A DNA stretch of 64,000 nucleotides from Rhodobacter capsulatus (GTDB taxonomy: Bacteria > Pseudomonadota > Alphaproteobacteria > Rhodobacterales > Rhodobacteraceae), in NCBI RefSeq assembly GCF_005144475.1, contig NZ_SWJZ01000008.1:233595-297594 (forward strand), given 5' to 3'. Positions 43,876 to 52,219 of the stretch are shown one piece after another. The notes under the pieces were generated by a model. It was given only the letters and a program-made list of their open reading frames with translations, was not told the origin of the DNA and searched no databases. Position numbers and translations under genes: made by a program. Numbering within the stretch: the first letter of the stretch is position 1; each line of letters starts with the position of its first letter.

Positions 43876-44812
43876 TTTCGCCAATACCGCGCGGCGCGTG
43901 ATCGAGATCGAGATCGCCGGGCTGCAGGCGCTGGCCGAAAGTCTGGATGGCGCCTTTGGCGCGGCGGTGCAGATGATCCTGTCCGCGCGCGGCCGGGTGA
44001 TCGTCTCGGGCATGGGCAAGTCGGGCCATATCGCGCGCAAGATCGCGGCGACGCTGGCCAGCACGGGCACGCCCGCGCAATTCGTCCATCCAGCCGAGGC
44101 GAGCCATGGCGATCTGGGCATGGTCACGCGCGAGGATGTGGCGCTGGTGCTGTCGAATTCGGGCGAGACGCCCGAGCTGGCGGATCTGATCGCCCATACT
44201 CGCCGCTTTTCCATTCCGCTGATCGGTGTCGCCGCGCGGCCCGACTCGACGCTCTTGCGGCAGGCCGATGTGGCGCTGGTGCTGCCGCAGGCCGCCGAAG
44301 CCTGCGGCACCGGCGTCGTGCCCACCACCTCGACCACGATGACGCTGGCGCTGGGCGATGCCCTGGCCGTCGCGCTGATGGAGCATCGCCAGTTCACCCC
44401 CGAACATTTCCGCACCTTCCATCCCGGTGGCAAGCTGGGCGCGCGGCTGTCGAAAGTCGCGGATCTGATGCACCGGGACATGCCGCTGGTGACCGGCACG
44501 ACCCCGATGCCCGAGGCGCTGTTGATCATCAGCCAAAAGGGCTTCGGCGTCGTCGGCGTCACCGATGCCGGGGGGCGGCTGATCGGCATCGTCACCGATG
44601 GCGATTTGCGCCGCCACATGGACGGACTTTTGTCGCGCTCGGTCGCCGAGGTGATGACCCGCACGCCGCGCTCCATCGCCCCCACCGCGCTGGCCGAGGC
44701 CGCCGTGGCGGTGATGAACGACTGCAAGATCACCTGCCTCTTCGCGGTCGAGGACGGCAAGCCGGTCGGCATCCTGCATATCCACGACTGTCTGCGCGCT
44801 GGGGTGGTGTGA
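43856..44812 (+). CDS. kdsD: D-arabinose 5-phosphate isomerase
   Basis: The KpsF/GutQ-family enzyme converts ribulose 5-phosphate to arabinose 5-phosphate, the first step of Kdo synthesis. The 318-residue protein has an N-terminal SIS domain (VSGMGKSGHIARKIA, LSNSGETPEL) and two C-terminal CBS domains (VADLMHRDMPLV, VAEVMTRTPRSI). The family histidine lies in HPAEASHGDLG. It leads directly into lptC, so Kdo/LPS synthesis and LPS transport are co-expressed. Confidence 0.95.
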   Translation: MTSSTTDFANTARRVIEIEIAGLQALAESLDGAFGAAVQMILSARGRVIVSGMGKSGHIARKIAATLASTGTPAQFVHPAEASHGDLGMVTREDVALVLSNSGETPELADLIAHTRRFSIPLIGVAARPDSTLLRQADVALVLPQAAEACGTGVVPTTSTTMTLALGDALAVALMEHRQFTPEHFRTFHPGGKLGARLSKVADLMHRDMPLVTGTTPMPEALLIISQKGFGVVGVTDAGGRLIGIVTDGDLRRHMDGLLSRSVAEVMTRTPRSIAPTALAEAAVAVMNDCKITCLFAVEDGKPVGILHIHDCLRAGVV

Positions 44813-45411
44813 TGACCGCCGAGAGCCGCCATACCGCGCTGGTGCATTGGGCGAAGATCGCCCTGCCGCTCAGCGCGCTGGTGCTGCTTTCGACGCTGTT
44901 CCTGTTTTCCGGCAAGGTCGATCCGACGACGGCGGCGATCTATTCCAAGGTCGATGTCACGACGCTTGCCCGCGAGCAGCGCCTGACCGCGCCCGAGTTT
45001 TCCGGCATGACCGAAGACGGCGCGGCGCTGACGGTGCGGGCCGCGACCGCCGCCCCCGATGCCGCGGGCCATGGCGCCTCGGCCAGCCAGATCATCGCCA
45101 GGCTGGAGGAAGGGCCGGGCGTCGTCACCGACCTGCGCGCGAAATCCGGCCGGATCGATCCCGCGGCGGGGCAGATCCGGCTGCGCGAGGGCGTGGCGGT
45201 GCAGACCACCTCGGGCTACCGGATCGCGACCGAGCAGCTCGACATGGCGACCGACCGCACCGCGATCACCGCGCCGGGCGCGGTCACGGCCGAGGCGCCC
45301 TTTGGCACGCTGCAGGCCGGTCGGATGCAGATCGACCGCAAGGATGCGCAAACCGGCTCGGATCTGGTGTTCCAAGGCGGTGTGAAGCTGATATATCACC
45401 CGCAGAAATGA
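44812..45411 (+). CDS. lptC: LPS export protein LptC
   Basis: The 199-residue bitopic protein has one N-terminal membrane helix (IALPLSALVLLSTLFLF) and a periplasmic beta-jellyroll. It links LptBFG to LptA in the LPS bridge. The ATG at 44812 overlaps the kdsD stop by one base; a GTG three bases before is an alternative. The context lptC-lptA-lptB supports the call since LptC sequences diverge strongly. Confidence 0.9.
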   Translation: MTAESRHTALVHWAKIALPLSALVLLSTLFLFSGKVDPTTAAIYSKVDVTTLAREQRLTAPEFSGMTEDGAALTVRAATAAPDAAGHGASASQIIARLEEGPGVVTDLRAKSGRIDPAAGQIRLREGVAVQTTSGYRIATEQLDMATDRTAITAPGAVTAEAPFGTLQAGRMQIDRKDAQTGSDLVFQGGVKLIYHPQK

Positions 45412-45418
45412 GGTTCCG

Positions 45419-45904
45419 ATGCGCTTTCTGCCTGCCCTTGCCGGTCTGACCCTTGCCCTTGGTTTCGGGGCGGCCATGGCCCAGGAGGTCGCCTTTCCCG
45501 GCCTGCGCGCCGATCCCAGCGCGCAGGTGGAGGTGACGGCCGACAGCCTCTCGGTGCATCAGGCCGACGGCTCTGCGGTGTTCACCGGCAATGTGCTGAT
45601 CGTGCAGGGGCCGATGCGGCTGAAGGCCGACCGGGTCGAGGTCGAATATGGCGCCGACCGCAGCAAGATCGCGAAGCTTCATGCCTCGGGCGGGGTGACG
45701 CTGGTTTCCGGCAAGGATGCCGCCGAGGCCCGCGAAGCCGTCTATGAGGTCGCCGCGGGGGCGGTCGAGCTGACCGGCGACGTGCTGTTGACGCAGGGGC
45801 AGAACGTGCTGTCGGGGCAGCACATGACGATCGATCTGAAGACCGGCACCGGGCGGATGGACGGCCGCGTGCGGACCATCCTGCAACCGGGGGAAACCCC
45901 ATGA
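45419..45904 (+). CDS. lptA: LPS transport periplasmic protein LptA
   Basis: The 161-residue exported protein has a signal peptide (MRFLPALAGLTLALGFGAAMAQ) and the OstA/LptA jellyroll: VEVTADSLSVHQADGSAVFTG then MRLKADRVEVEYG. It forms the periplasmic LPS bridge. It overlaps lptB by 4 bases. Confidence 0.93.
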   Translation: MRFLPALAGLTLALGFGAAMAQEVAFPGLRADPSAQVEVTADSLSVHQADGSAVFTGNVLIVQGPMRLKADRVEVEYGADRSKIAKLHASGGVTLVSGKDAAEAREAVYEVAAGAVELTGDVLLTQGQNVLSGQHMTIDLKTGTGRMDGRVRTILQPGETP

Positions 45905-46659
45905 CCGAGGCGAAGCGGATCGGCGCCGAAAGCCTGACCGGGCTGGATGTCACCAGCCTGCGCAAGAGCTATCGCAAGCGGCTGGTGCTGCGCGATGTGT
46001 CGCTGCGGCTGGAACGCGGCGAGGTGGTGGCGCTGCTCGGTCCGAACGGGTCCGGCAAGACCACCTGCTTTTACGCCATCGCCGGGCTGGTGGCGCCCGA
46101 TGCCGGGCGGGTCAGCATCGACGGCATCGACGCGACCGGGCTGCCGATGTATCGCCGCGCCCGGCTGGGCATCGGCTATCTGCCGCAGGAGGCCTCGATC
46201 TTTCGCGGTCTGACGGTGGAGCAGAACATCATGGCGGTGCTGGAAATCGCCGTCGCCGATCCGCACCACCGCCGCGAGCGGCTGGAGGAACTGCTGGGCG
46301 ATTTCGCCATCACCCATCTGCGGCAGGCGCCCGCGCTGGCGCTGTCGGGCGGCGAGCGGCGGCGGGTCGAAATTGCCCGCTGTCTGGCGGCCGATCCGAA
46401 ATATCTGCTTCTGGATGAACCCTTTGCAGGGGTCGACCCGATTGCGGTGGCAGAGATCCGCGCCTTGGTGTCGCATCTGAAGGAGCGCGGCATCGGCGTT
46501 CTGATCACCGATCACAACGTCCGGGAAACGCTGGAAATCGTCGATCGGGCTTATATTCTTCACGATGGCAGGGTGCTGATGTCGGGCCGCACCGAAGAGG
46601 TGGTGCAGGACGAAAACGTCCGTCGCGTCTACCTCGGCGAGAATTTCCGGATTCAGTAA
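45901..46659 (+). CDS. lptB: LPS export ABC transporter ATP-binding protein LptB
   Basis: The 252-residue ATPase has Walker A GPNGSGKTT, IGYLPQEASIFRGLTV, signature LSGGERRRVEIAR and Walker B LLLDEPFAGVDP, all typical of LptB. It energises LPS extraction by LptFG. lptF and lptG are not in the window. Confidence 0.96.
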   Translation: MTEAKRIGAESLTGLDVTSLRKSYRKRLVLRDVSLRLERGEVVALLGPNGSGKTTCFYAIAGLVAPDAGRVSIDGIDATGLPMYRRARLGIGYLPQEASIFRGLTVEQNIMAVLEIAVADPHHRRERLEELLGDFAITHLRQAPALALSGGERRRVEIARCLAADPKYLLLDEPFAGVDPIAVAEIRALVSHLKERGIGVLITDHNVRETLEIVDRAYILHDGRVLMSGRTEEVVQDENVRRVYLGENFRIQ

Positions 46660-46885
46660 CAAAGGTTTCACAAAGGATGCGTTCGGGCAGTTGACAGCCC
46701 CGCGGTTCCGTTCCCAAATACGGGGTATGTGCACCAACGCACCCTCGCCCTGTTCCCCGTTCGGCCCGATTCCCGGCCCGCTCCGGTTTTGGGGCTCGAC
46801 CTCCCCGGTTTCAAAGAAGAGTTCAACCACCTCGCGCCCCGGACAGAGCATTCCGGTCGCGGGACAATGACGTGAAGGAGAAGCC
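46660..46885 (+). promoter_or_regulatory. 226-base gap with candidate hpf promoter
   Basis: A TTGACA (46692-46697) follows lptB by 33 bases and is the best -35 here; an 18-base spacer leads to CAAATA, a poor -10, so the sigma factor is unclear. The rest of the gap is a long leader with no recognisable motif except a GAAGGAG Shine-Dalgarno before hpf. hpf is therefore probably transcribed on its own, as expected for a stress gene. Confidence 0.35.
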
Positions 46886-47461
46886 ATGCGTTATCAGATC
46901 AGCGGAAAACAGCTCGACGTTGGCGAAGCCCTGCAAACCCATGTGAAGACCGAATTGGGGGAAACGGTCGACAAGTACATGCAGCGACCCACCGATGCGA
47001 CCGTGGTGTTTTCGCGCACCTCGCATGAATATTCCTGCGAAATCACCGTGCACCTGTCCACGGGTCTGACCGCTTCGGCCGCGGGCCGCGCGGGCGAGGT
47101 CTATGCCGCGTTTGAGGCCTGCCGCGAAAAGATGGACAAGCAGCTGCGCCGGCACAAGCGCCGCCTGAAAGACCATCACCGCGAACGCGTGACGCCGGTT
47201 GAATTCGATGCCGCGGGCCTGTATGTCCTCGCCGCGGAAGATGACGAGACGGAACCCGATGGCGAGAGCACGGCGCCGGTGATCGTCGCCGAGATGGAGA
47301 CCAAAGTCCCCACGATCTCGGTCGGCGAGGCGGTGATGCAGATGGAACTTTCGACGAAGCCGCTTCTGGTCTTCCGCAACGAGAAACATGGCGGGGTCAA
47401 CGTGGTCTACCGGCGTGACGACGGCAACGTCGGCTGGATCGATCCCCGCAACATCAAGTGA
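46886..47461 (+). CDS. hpf: Ribosome hibernation promoting factor, long form
   Basis: The 191-residue protein has the N-terminal RaiA/HPF domain (MRYQISGKQLDVGEAL to RHKRRLKDHH) and the C-terminal dimerisation domain (KPLLVFRNEKHGGVNVVYRR). Long HPF pairs 70S ribosomes into 100S dimers in resting cells. An AAGGAG site precedes the ATG. With RsfS at 11.5 kb the window holds two ribosome-silencing factors. Confidence 0.95.
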   Translation: MRYQISGKQLDVGEALQTHVKTELGETVDKYMQRPTDATVVFSRTSHEYSCEITVHLSTGLTASAAGRAGEVYAAFEACREKMDKQLRRHKRRLKDHHRERVTPVEFDAAGLYVLAAEDDETEPDGESTAPVIVAEMETKVPTISVGEAVMQMELSTKPLLVFRNEKHGGVNVVYRRDDGNVGWIDPRNIK

Positions 47462-47492
47462 GCGTTCGACGATGGGCGCGGAAAAAGGACAG

Positions 47493-47960
47493 ATGGATCT
47501 TTCCACCCTGCTCAAACCGGCGGCGGTCAAGGTTTTGACCAATGTCACGAGCAAGAAGCGCCTGTTTCAGGACCTTTCCGAAATCGCGCATTCAGCCTAC
47601 GGGCTGGATGCGATCCAGACCGTGGACGCGCTGCAGGAACGCGAGATGCTGGGGCCGACCGGGGTCGGTCATGGCGTCGCGCTGCCGCATGCGCGTCTGC
47701 ACGGGTTGAAATCGGTGGTGGGCGTGTTCCTGCGTCTGGAACGGCCGCTTGATTTCGACGCGGTGGACCGGCTGCCCGTCGATCTGATCTTTGCCCTGTT
47801 CGCGCCCAAGGATTCCGGCGTCGAGCATCTGAAGGCGCTGGCGCTGGTGTCGCGGACGCTGCGCAATGTCGAGACCTGCGCGAAACTGCGCGCCAATTCT
47901 GACCCGGCGGCGCTGCATGCGGTGCTGACGGCGGCCTCGGGCGGCGTGCAGGCGGCCTGA
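47493..47960 (+). CDS. ptsN: PTS IIA-like nitrogen regulatory protein PtsN
   Basis: This 155-residue EIIA-Ntr is a phospho-signalling protein. His66 in GVGHGVALPHARL is the phosphorylation site. I chose the ATG at 47493 with AAGGAC before it; an in-frame ATG at 47472 lacks a Shine-Dalgarno and would add seven residues. hpf-ptsN adjacency is widespread. Its stop is directly next to the sulfotransferase stop on the other strand. Confidence 0.93.
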   Translation: MDLSTLLKPAAVKVLTNVTSKKRLFQDLSEIAHSAYGLDAIQTVDALQEREMLGPTGVGHGVALPHARLHGLKSVVGVFLRLERPLDFDAVDRLPVDLIFALFAPKDSGVEHLKALALVSRTLRNVETCAKLRANSDPAALHAVLTAASGGVQAA

Positions 47961-49364
47961 TCAGCCCTTCTTCCGTTTCCACGGCCCGAAGCCGAATTGC
48001 ATGTAGTCGCGGGAATAGGTCTCCGCGGCTGCCTGTTCCAGCTCGGGTGTCCAGACATCGGCCAGCTTGACCGGCGCGGTATCGCCCTGCGGCGGATCGA
48101 AGGCGGGGGCCGGAACGCCGATCATCTGTGCCAGCGCGGCCAGATCCTCGGCCAGGCGGTCTTCGCGGGCGACCAGATCGGGCGGCGCGACTTGCGCGAT
48201 CCCCTGCAGGCTGGCCGATTGGCTGGCCCAGAGCGGATGCACCGCAAGGCTGGTCTGCGCGTTCAGGTTCGCTTTCAGCCAGCCAAGGAAGGCCAGCAGA
48301 CCCGCCGCCCAATCCTGCGGGGCCATCGGCTTGCCCTCGGGCGGCAGCGGCAGCTTGTAGCTGCGGCGCAGCACCGCGCGGGTGTCAAGCATCCCGTCTT
48401 GCGACAAGAGCGCGGCAAAGGCCAGATGGGCGCGCAAAAGCGGGTGCCGGACAACGGTGAAACTGCGGTGGCCGGGATGCCTGCGCTTCCACTGCCGCAG
48501 CGTCTTTTGCGAGAAATCGCTTTCCAGCGGGCCCAGTTTCGCCAGCCAGTCGCGGATCGGCGCCTCAAGCTCCGGCCGGATCGGCAGATACAGAAGCCCG
48601 GCGTCGCAACCGACGAAGCCGGGCACGCCCGGGCCCCGGCGCGGCTCGAAATTCGGCGTGCGCGACAGGTTGAACCGGTCGATCTTCGCCAATGAGGCCG
48701 CCATCGCCGGGAAATTCGCCACCTTGTCTTCCAGCGCCCCGGGGTTTTGCACCACAAGGCTGGTGGGCAGGGCGGTCAGCCGCCCCTCGACCCCCAGCCA
48801 GGCCGCCAGACCATTCAGCACCGCCAGATCCTGCGCGTCTTCGTAATCGATGTAGAAGGCGGTTTGGCCCGAGGTCTGCAACGCCCGCATCAGCGTGATC
48901 TGAAAGCCTTGCAGGCTTTGCAGATGCGCCTCGAATTCGGCGGCGTCGAACTCCGCCAGCGGCGTCGCCTTGCGGTATTTCGCATCGCCCAGCTTCCACT
49001 GCCCGGTTGCCCGCGCCAGCATCAGGCTGACATAGCTTTCGACCGGATTGCGGGTCAGCACGATCTTGGCGCAGCGCGGGTCTTCGAGCAGCACGGGCAG
49101 CATGCGGGGGTCATGGTCGTGAAAGAAGCGGCAGCCATTCAGCCCCTTGGCCGCCTTGATCCGCGACCAAAGCGCCAGCGGATCGGCGTCGCGTTCGGCC
49201 TGGGTGAGGCCCAGAAGCGCGGTCTTGTCCGGAAAGCCGATCAGCACCGGGTTGAAGGCCTCGCCGTGGCAGGTGACGCCGGGCAGCGCGTTCAGCGCGG
49301 CTTCCAGCAGGTTGGAGCCCGTGCGCATTTCTGCGAAGACGACGAAGCAATCGAACCGGCTCAT
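47961..49364 (-). CDS. Sulfotransferase family protein
   Basis: The 467-residue protein has the PAPS-binding 5' loop FAEMRTGSNLLEAAL (residues 10-24) and the 3'-phosphate motif VLTRNPVESYVSLML, as in NodH/Stf0-type carbohydrate sulfotransferases. A second half (from about residue 240) has FTVVRHPLLRAHLAFAALL, which resembles a 3'-phosphate motif but lacks a clear 5' loop. It is the last gene of a leftward glycosyltransferase set; cysQ nearby would clear the by-product PAP. The acceptor is unknown. Confidence 0.83.
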   Translation of the reverse strand: MSRFDCFVVFAEMRTGSNLLEAALNALPGVTCHGEAFNPVLIGFPDKTALLGLTQAERDADPLALWSRIKAAKGLNGCRFFHDHDPRMLPVLLEDPRCAKIVLTRNPVESYVSLMLARATGQWKLGDAKYRKATPLAEFDAAEFEAHLQSLQGFQITLMRALQTSGQTAFYIDYEDAQDLAVLNGLAAWLGVEGRLTALPTSLVVQNPGALEDKVANFPAMAASLAKIDRFNLSRTPNFEPRRGPGVPGFVGCDAGLLYLPIRPELEAPIRDWLAKLGPLESDFSQKTLRQWKRRHPGHRSFTVVRHPLLRAHLAFAALLSQDGMLDTRAVLRRSYKLPLPPEGKPMAPQDWAAGLLAFLGWLKANLNAQTSLAVHPLWASQSASLQGIAQVAPPDLVAREDRLAEDLAALAQMIGVPAPAFDPPQGDTAPVKLADVWTPELEQAAAETYSRDYMQFGFGPWKRKKG

Positions 49365-49365
49365 C

Positions 49366-51054
49366 TCATTTCACCAGATAGGGGCGGCGGCGCGGCGGCG
49401 GCACGGTTTCCCCCGCCACCGGGAATTCGCCCATCAGCCGCGGCTGCATGCCCTGATTGCGCAGGTTCTGCAGGAATTGGCCAAAGCCGGTCAGGTCGAT
49501 CATCTGCGGCGCCTCGGTCAGCCGCCGCGTCGCGCGCGGGCTGATCTCGTCGATGATCGTCTGCAACGGCTCCATCGGATTTTCGATGAATTCCGCCATC
49601 GTCCAGATCCGCACCCGCGCCTTCACATACATCGAGCGCAGGATGTTCAGATGCTCGATCTCGATCTGCTGCAGCCGGGCGGCCTCGCGGCGGATTTCGC
49701 TGAAATCCAGCTGGGAATGGAACAGCGGCACCGCCCAGGCGCCCGAGACGACGGAAATCTGCGCATTCGGATCGGTGGCGGTGAACCAGTTGATGTCCTG
49801 GGTGTCGCGGGGGGAGAACATGAAGCACTGCCGCTCGCCGCGGCCGTTCCAGATCAGGTTGGTCAGAAAGCCGCGCGGGTTGTAGTCGCGCAGCGCCGCG
49901 CTGTCGCTCAGGCAGCCGTTGAACATCCGCTCGCCGCCGGCAAAGGCGGCGCGGCCAGGGCCAAACAGATGGCCATGCACCCGCGCCCCCACATATTTCG
50001 CCAGCCAGCCTTCGAAGTTCTCGAAAAGATCCGAAAATCCCTGAAAGATCGAATATTGCGCCGAGGTCTTGCCGTTCTCGTGGTCCTGGCGCGGAAACCG
50101 GCTTTGCATGTAAAGCCCGGGCCGCCCGCGCGTGCGCCGTTCGACCGCCTTGGAAAACAGCCGGTCGATCTTGGACGGGTTCGGCTCGGCCAGGCTTTCG
50201 GCGGGCCGGTCCGACAGGAAGGTGGCATAAAGCTTTTCCGCTTTCGGCCAGATTTTCCGCGCCACGAAGCAATCCGACCGCCGCAAAAGCTGCAGGTGAT
50301 CGTCGTAGAAGATATGCGGCTTGCCCTGATAGTCGAATTTCGACAGCGTCAGCGAGCGGCTTTCGATATTCGTCGCGTAAAGCCGCGCGAGCGACTGGAA
50401 ATAGCTTTCGTCGGGGATCCAGACGCGGCGGAAATAGCGGTCATGCTGCGGCCGGTCCGGGGCCTGCAGGATCGCCGTCAGGGTCGGACGCGACAGGCAC
50501 CACCACTGGCTGCCCAGATGCGGGACGATACCGCCGGGGATCTTGCGCTTGAAGCCGATGCGGCGCTGAAGATCGACATAGGCATCGAACAGCCGCCGTC
50601 GCTTTTTCCAGGAAAACGGGAAGCGCAGGGTGAAGCGTTCCATGTCGATGCCGCCAACGGTCCAGCCGACCTCGGCGGTGGTGACGCTTTCGATGAAATC
50701 GGTGGCCGGGCGGGCGGCCAGATAGTCGGCCAGCTCGTGCAACGGCCGCAGCGGCAGACAGGCGCCCGAGGCGAGAAAGACATGCCCGACCTCGGGGTGG
50801 CGGGATAGCAGCTGCGTGGCCCCGGTCTGCGCCGCCTGCACCAGCGACCAGGTGCCCCAGTCGCATTTGAAGCGGGTGCAGAACGAGACCGTGTCCAGAT
50901 CGGCGAGCGCGCGGCCAAGGGCGTCGAAGTCCGGCGCGGGCACACGGGCATCGACATGCACCACCACCGGGGCGCCATGGCTGGCCCAATAGCGTGCCAC
51001 CTGGGCCGCCCGGTCCAGCGCGGTGTGACACATCATGATGAAGCCGACCGTCAC
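49366..51054 (-). CDS. GT14-type beta-1,6-N-acetylglucosaminyltransferase-like protein
   Basis: The 562-residue protein has an N-terminal core-2/I-branching (GT14) domain: GFIMMCHTALDRAAQVARYW, VVVHVDARVP, FLASGACLPLRPL and the late GSQWWCLSR with WIPDESYFQ. A C-terminal half of about 250 residues is characteristic of a Rhodobacterales family (DUF5928-like) and has no known activity. Translation starts at a GTG. It lies 1 base before the sulfotransferase gene. Confidence 0.8.
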   Translation of the reverse strand: MTVGFIMMCHTALDRAAQVARYWASHGAPVVVHVDARVPAPDFDALGRALADLDTVSFCTRFKCDWGTWSLVQAAQTGATQLLSRHPEVGHVFLASGACLPLRPLHELADYLAARPATDFIESVTTAEVGWTVGGIDMERFTLRFPFSWKKRRRLFDAYVDLQRRIGFKRKIPGGIVPHLGSQWWCLSRPTLTAILQAPDRPQHDRYFRRVWIPDESYFQSLARLYATNIESRSLTLSKFDYQGKPHIFYDDHLQLLRRSDCFVARKIWPKAEKLYATFLSDRPAESLAEPNPSKIDRLFSKAVERRTRGRPGLYMQSRFPRQDHENGKTSAQYSIFQGFSDLFENFEGWLAKYVGARVHGHLFGPGRAAFAGGERMFNGCLSDSAALRDYNPRGFLTNLIWNGRGERQCFMFSPRDTQDINWFTATDPNAQISVVSGAWAVPLFHSQLDFSEIRREAARLQQIEIEHLNILRSMYVKARVRIWTMAEFIENPMEPLQTIIDEISPRATRRLTEAPQMIDLTGFGQFLQNLRNQGMQPRLMGEFPVAGETVPPPRRRPYLVK

Positions 51055-51064
51055 CGCCCCGCCC

Positions 51065-52075
51065 TCATGCCCAGTTGCCCTTCGACATCAGCCCCAGAAT
51101 TTCCAGCTGCCGCCAGTTGATATATTTCTCCGACCATTTGGTCCACAGATCGGGCTCTGTCTCCAGCCGGGCACTGTAGGCCTCGTATTCGCGCGAGCCC
51201 GCATAATGTTCGCGGCGTTGCATTTCCTCGGCCACCTTGGCACTCAGCGGTGACAGGAATTTGGCATGCAAAAGGCAGCCCGAGGCCTTTTCGCCCCCCC
51301 ATTCGTCATAGACCATGTTCAGCCCGCGCGGCAGGATCATGTGGGTGGAGGAGGCGAAGACATAGCCGCGCTGCCATTTCACCAGCGGGGTCTTGTTCAG
51401 CGAGGGCGCCGCGGCGGGATCCTCGGCAAAGAACACCCGCGCCCGCGGCCCGCCCTGAATCCACAGGTTCTGCATCTTGCGATTGCGCGAAATCATGTAG
51501 TTGCCGGCATCGAACCAGCTGGCGATCTCGAACGGGTTCTGCCCCTCGCGGTAGGGGACGGCGTCGATCGGCCCCTTGGGATACATGTCGAGCAGCATCG
51601 CCGGGAAGCTGCGCAGGTGATAGGTGTCGAGCCAGTCGGTCAGCGCGTCGATCGGCCGGGTGTCGCAGAACGGATAGACGAAGAATTCGTCCGGATCGAC
51701 GGTCAGCGTCCAGTGCCCGGTGCCATATTTGCGCAACAGGTGGTTGAGCCAGTCGATGCCGAAAGCGGCGGCCTTGTAGGAGGCTTTCGTCGTCCAGACC
51801 GAGCAATCGGGCTGCCCCGCCAGATAGTCGCGCGTGCCATCGGTGCTGTCATTGTCGACGAAGATGAAATGACCCACCCGCATGTCGCGGTAATAGCGCA
51901 GGAAATAGGGCAGCCGGATACGCTCGTTGCGCAGGGTGCAAAAGACGATGACATCGCGGGCGCCGATCTTCGCGGTGCGGTCCGCGACGGGCTTCAGCTG
52001 GCGGCGCTTGCGGAATGCGCGCCATTGGCGCTGACGCCGCTCCCGTCGAAGCCTGATCGCCTGTCTCAGTCCCAA
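51065..52075 (-). CDS. GT2-type glycosyltransferase, copy A
   Basis: The 336-residue protein has an Arg-rich N terminus (about residues 4-27), then FCTLRNERIRLPYFLRYYR, HFIFVDNDSTDGT and TVDPDEFFVYP with the DxD metal motif. The C terminus ends in WRQLEILGLMSKGNWA. It belongs to the Glyco_tranf_2_4 group and is related over its whole length to the next gene. The start is a TTG with GAGGG before it. Confidence 0.83.
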   Translation of the reverse strand: MGLRQAIRLRRERRQRQWRAFRKRRQLKPVADRTAKIGARDVIVFCTLRNERIRLPYFLRYYRDMRVGHFIFVDNDSTDGTRDYLAGQPDCSVWTTKASYKAAAFGIDWLNHLLRKYGTGHWTLTVDPDEFFVYPFCDTRPIDALTDWLDTYHLRSFPAMLLDMYPKGPIDAVPYREGQNPFEIASWFDAGNYMISRNRKMQNLWIQGGPRARVFFAEDPAAAPSLNKTPLVKWQRGYVFASSTHMILPRGLNMVYDEWGGEKASGCLLHAKFLSPLSAKVAEEMQRREHYAGSREYEAYSARLETEPDLWTKWSEKYINWRQLEILGLMSKGNWA

Positions 52076-52219
52076 ACTGCCCTCGTCCCGTGCCGTGCGG
52101 CCCCTTCCTAGCGTATCCCGCTTGCGACAGGGTTAATTCCTGCCCGTTTCCGCGCGGGCGAGCATAGGCGGAACCGCGCAGCAGGTAAACCTTTGGTTCT
52201 TCTGCAGATCCGATCCGCC

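Noticed and set aside
42118..45477. 1119-codon minus-strand frame across AraC, rnd, kdsD and lptC
   Set aside because: Four well-recognised genes lie on the plus strand; the antisense translation has no family features.
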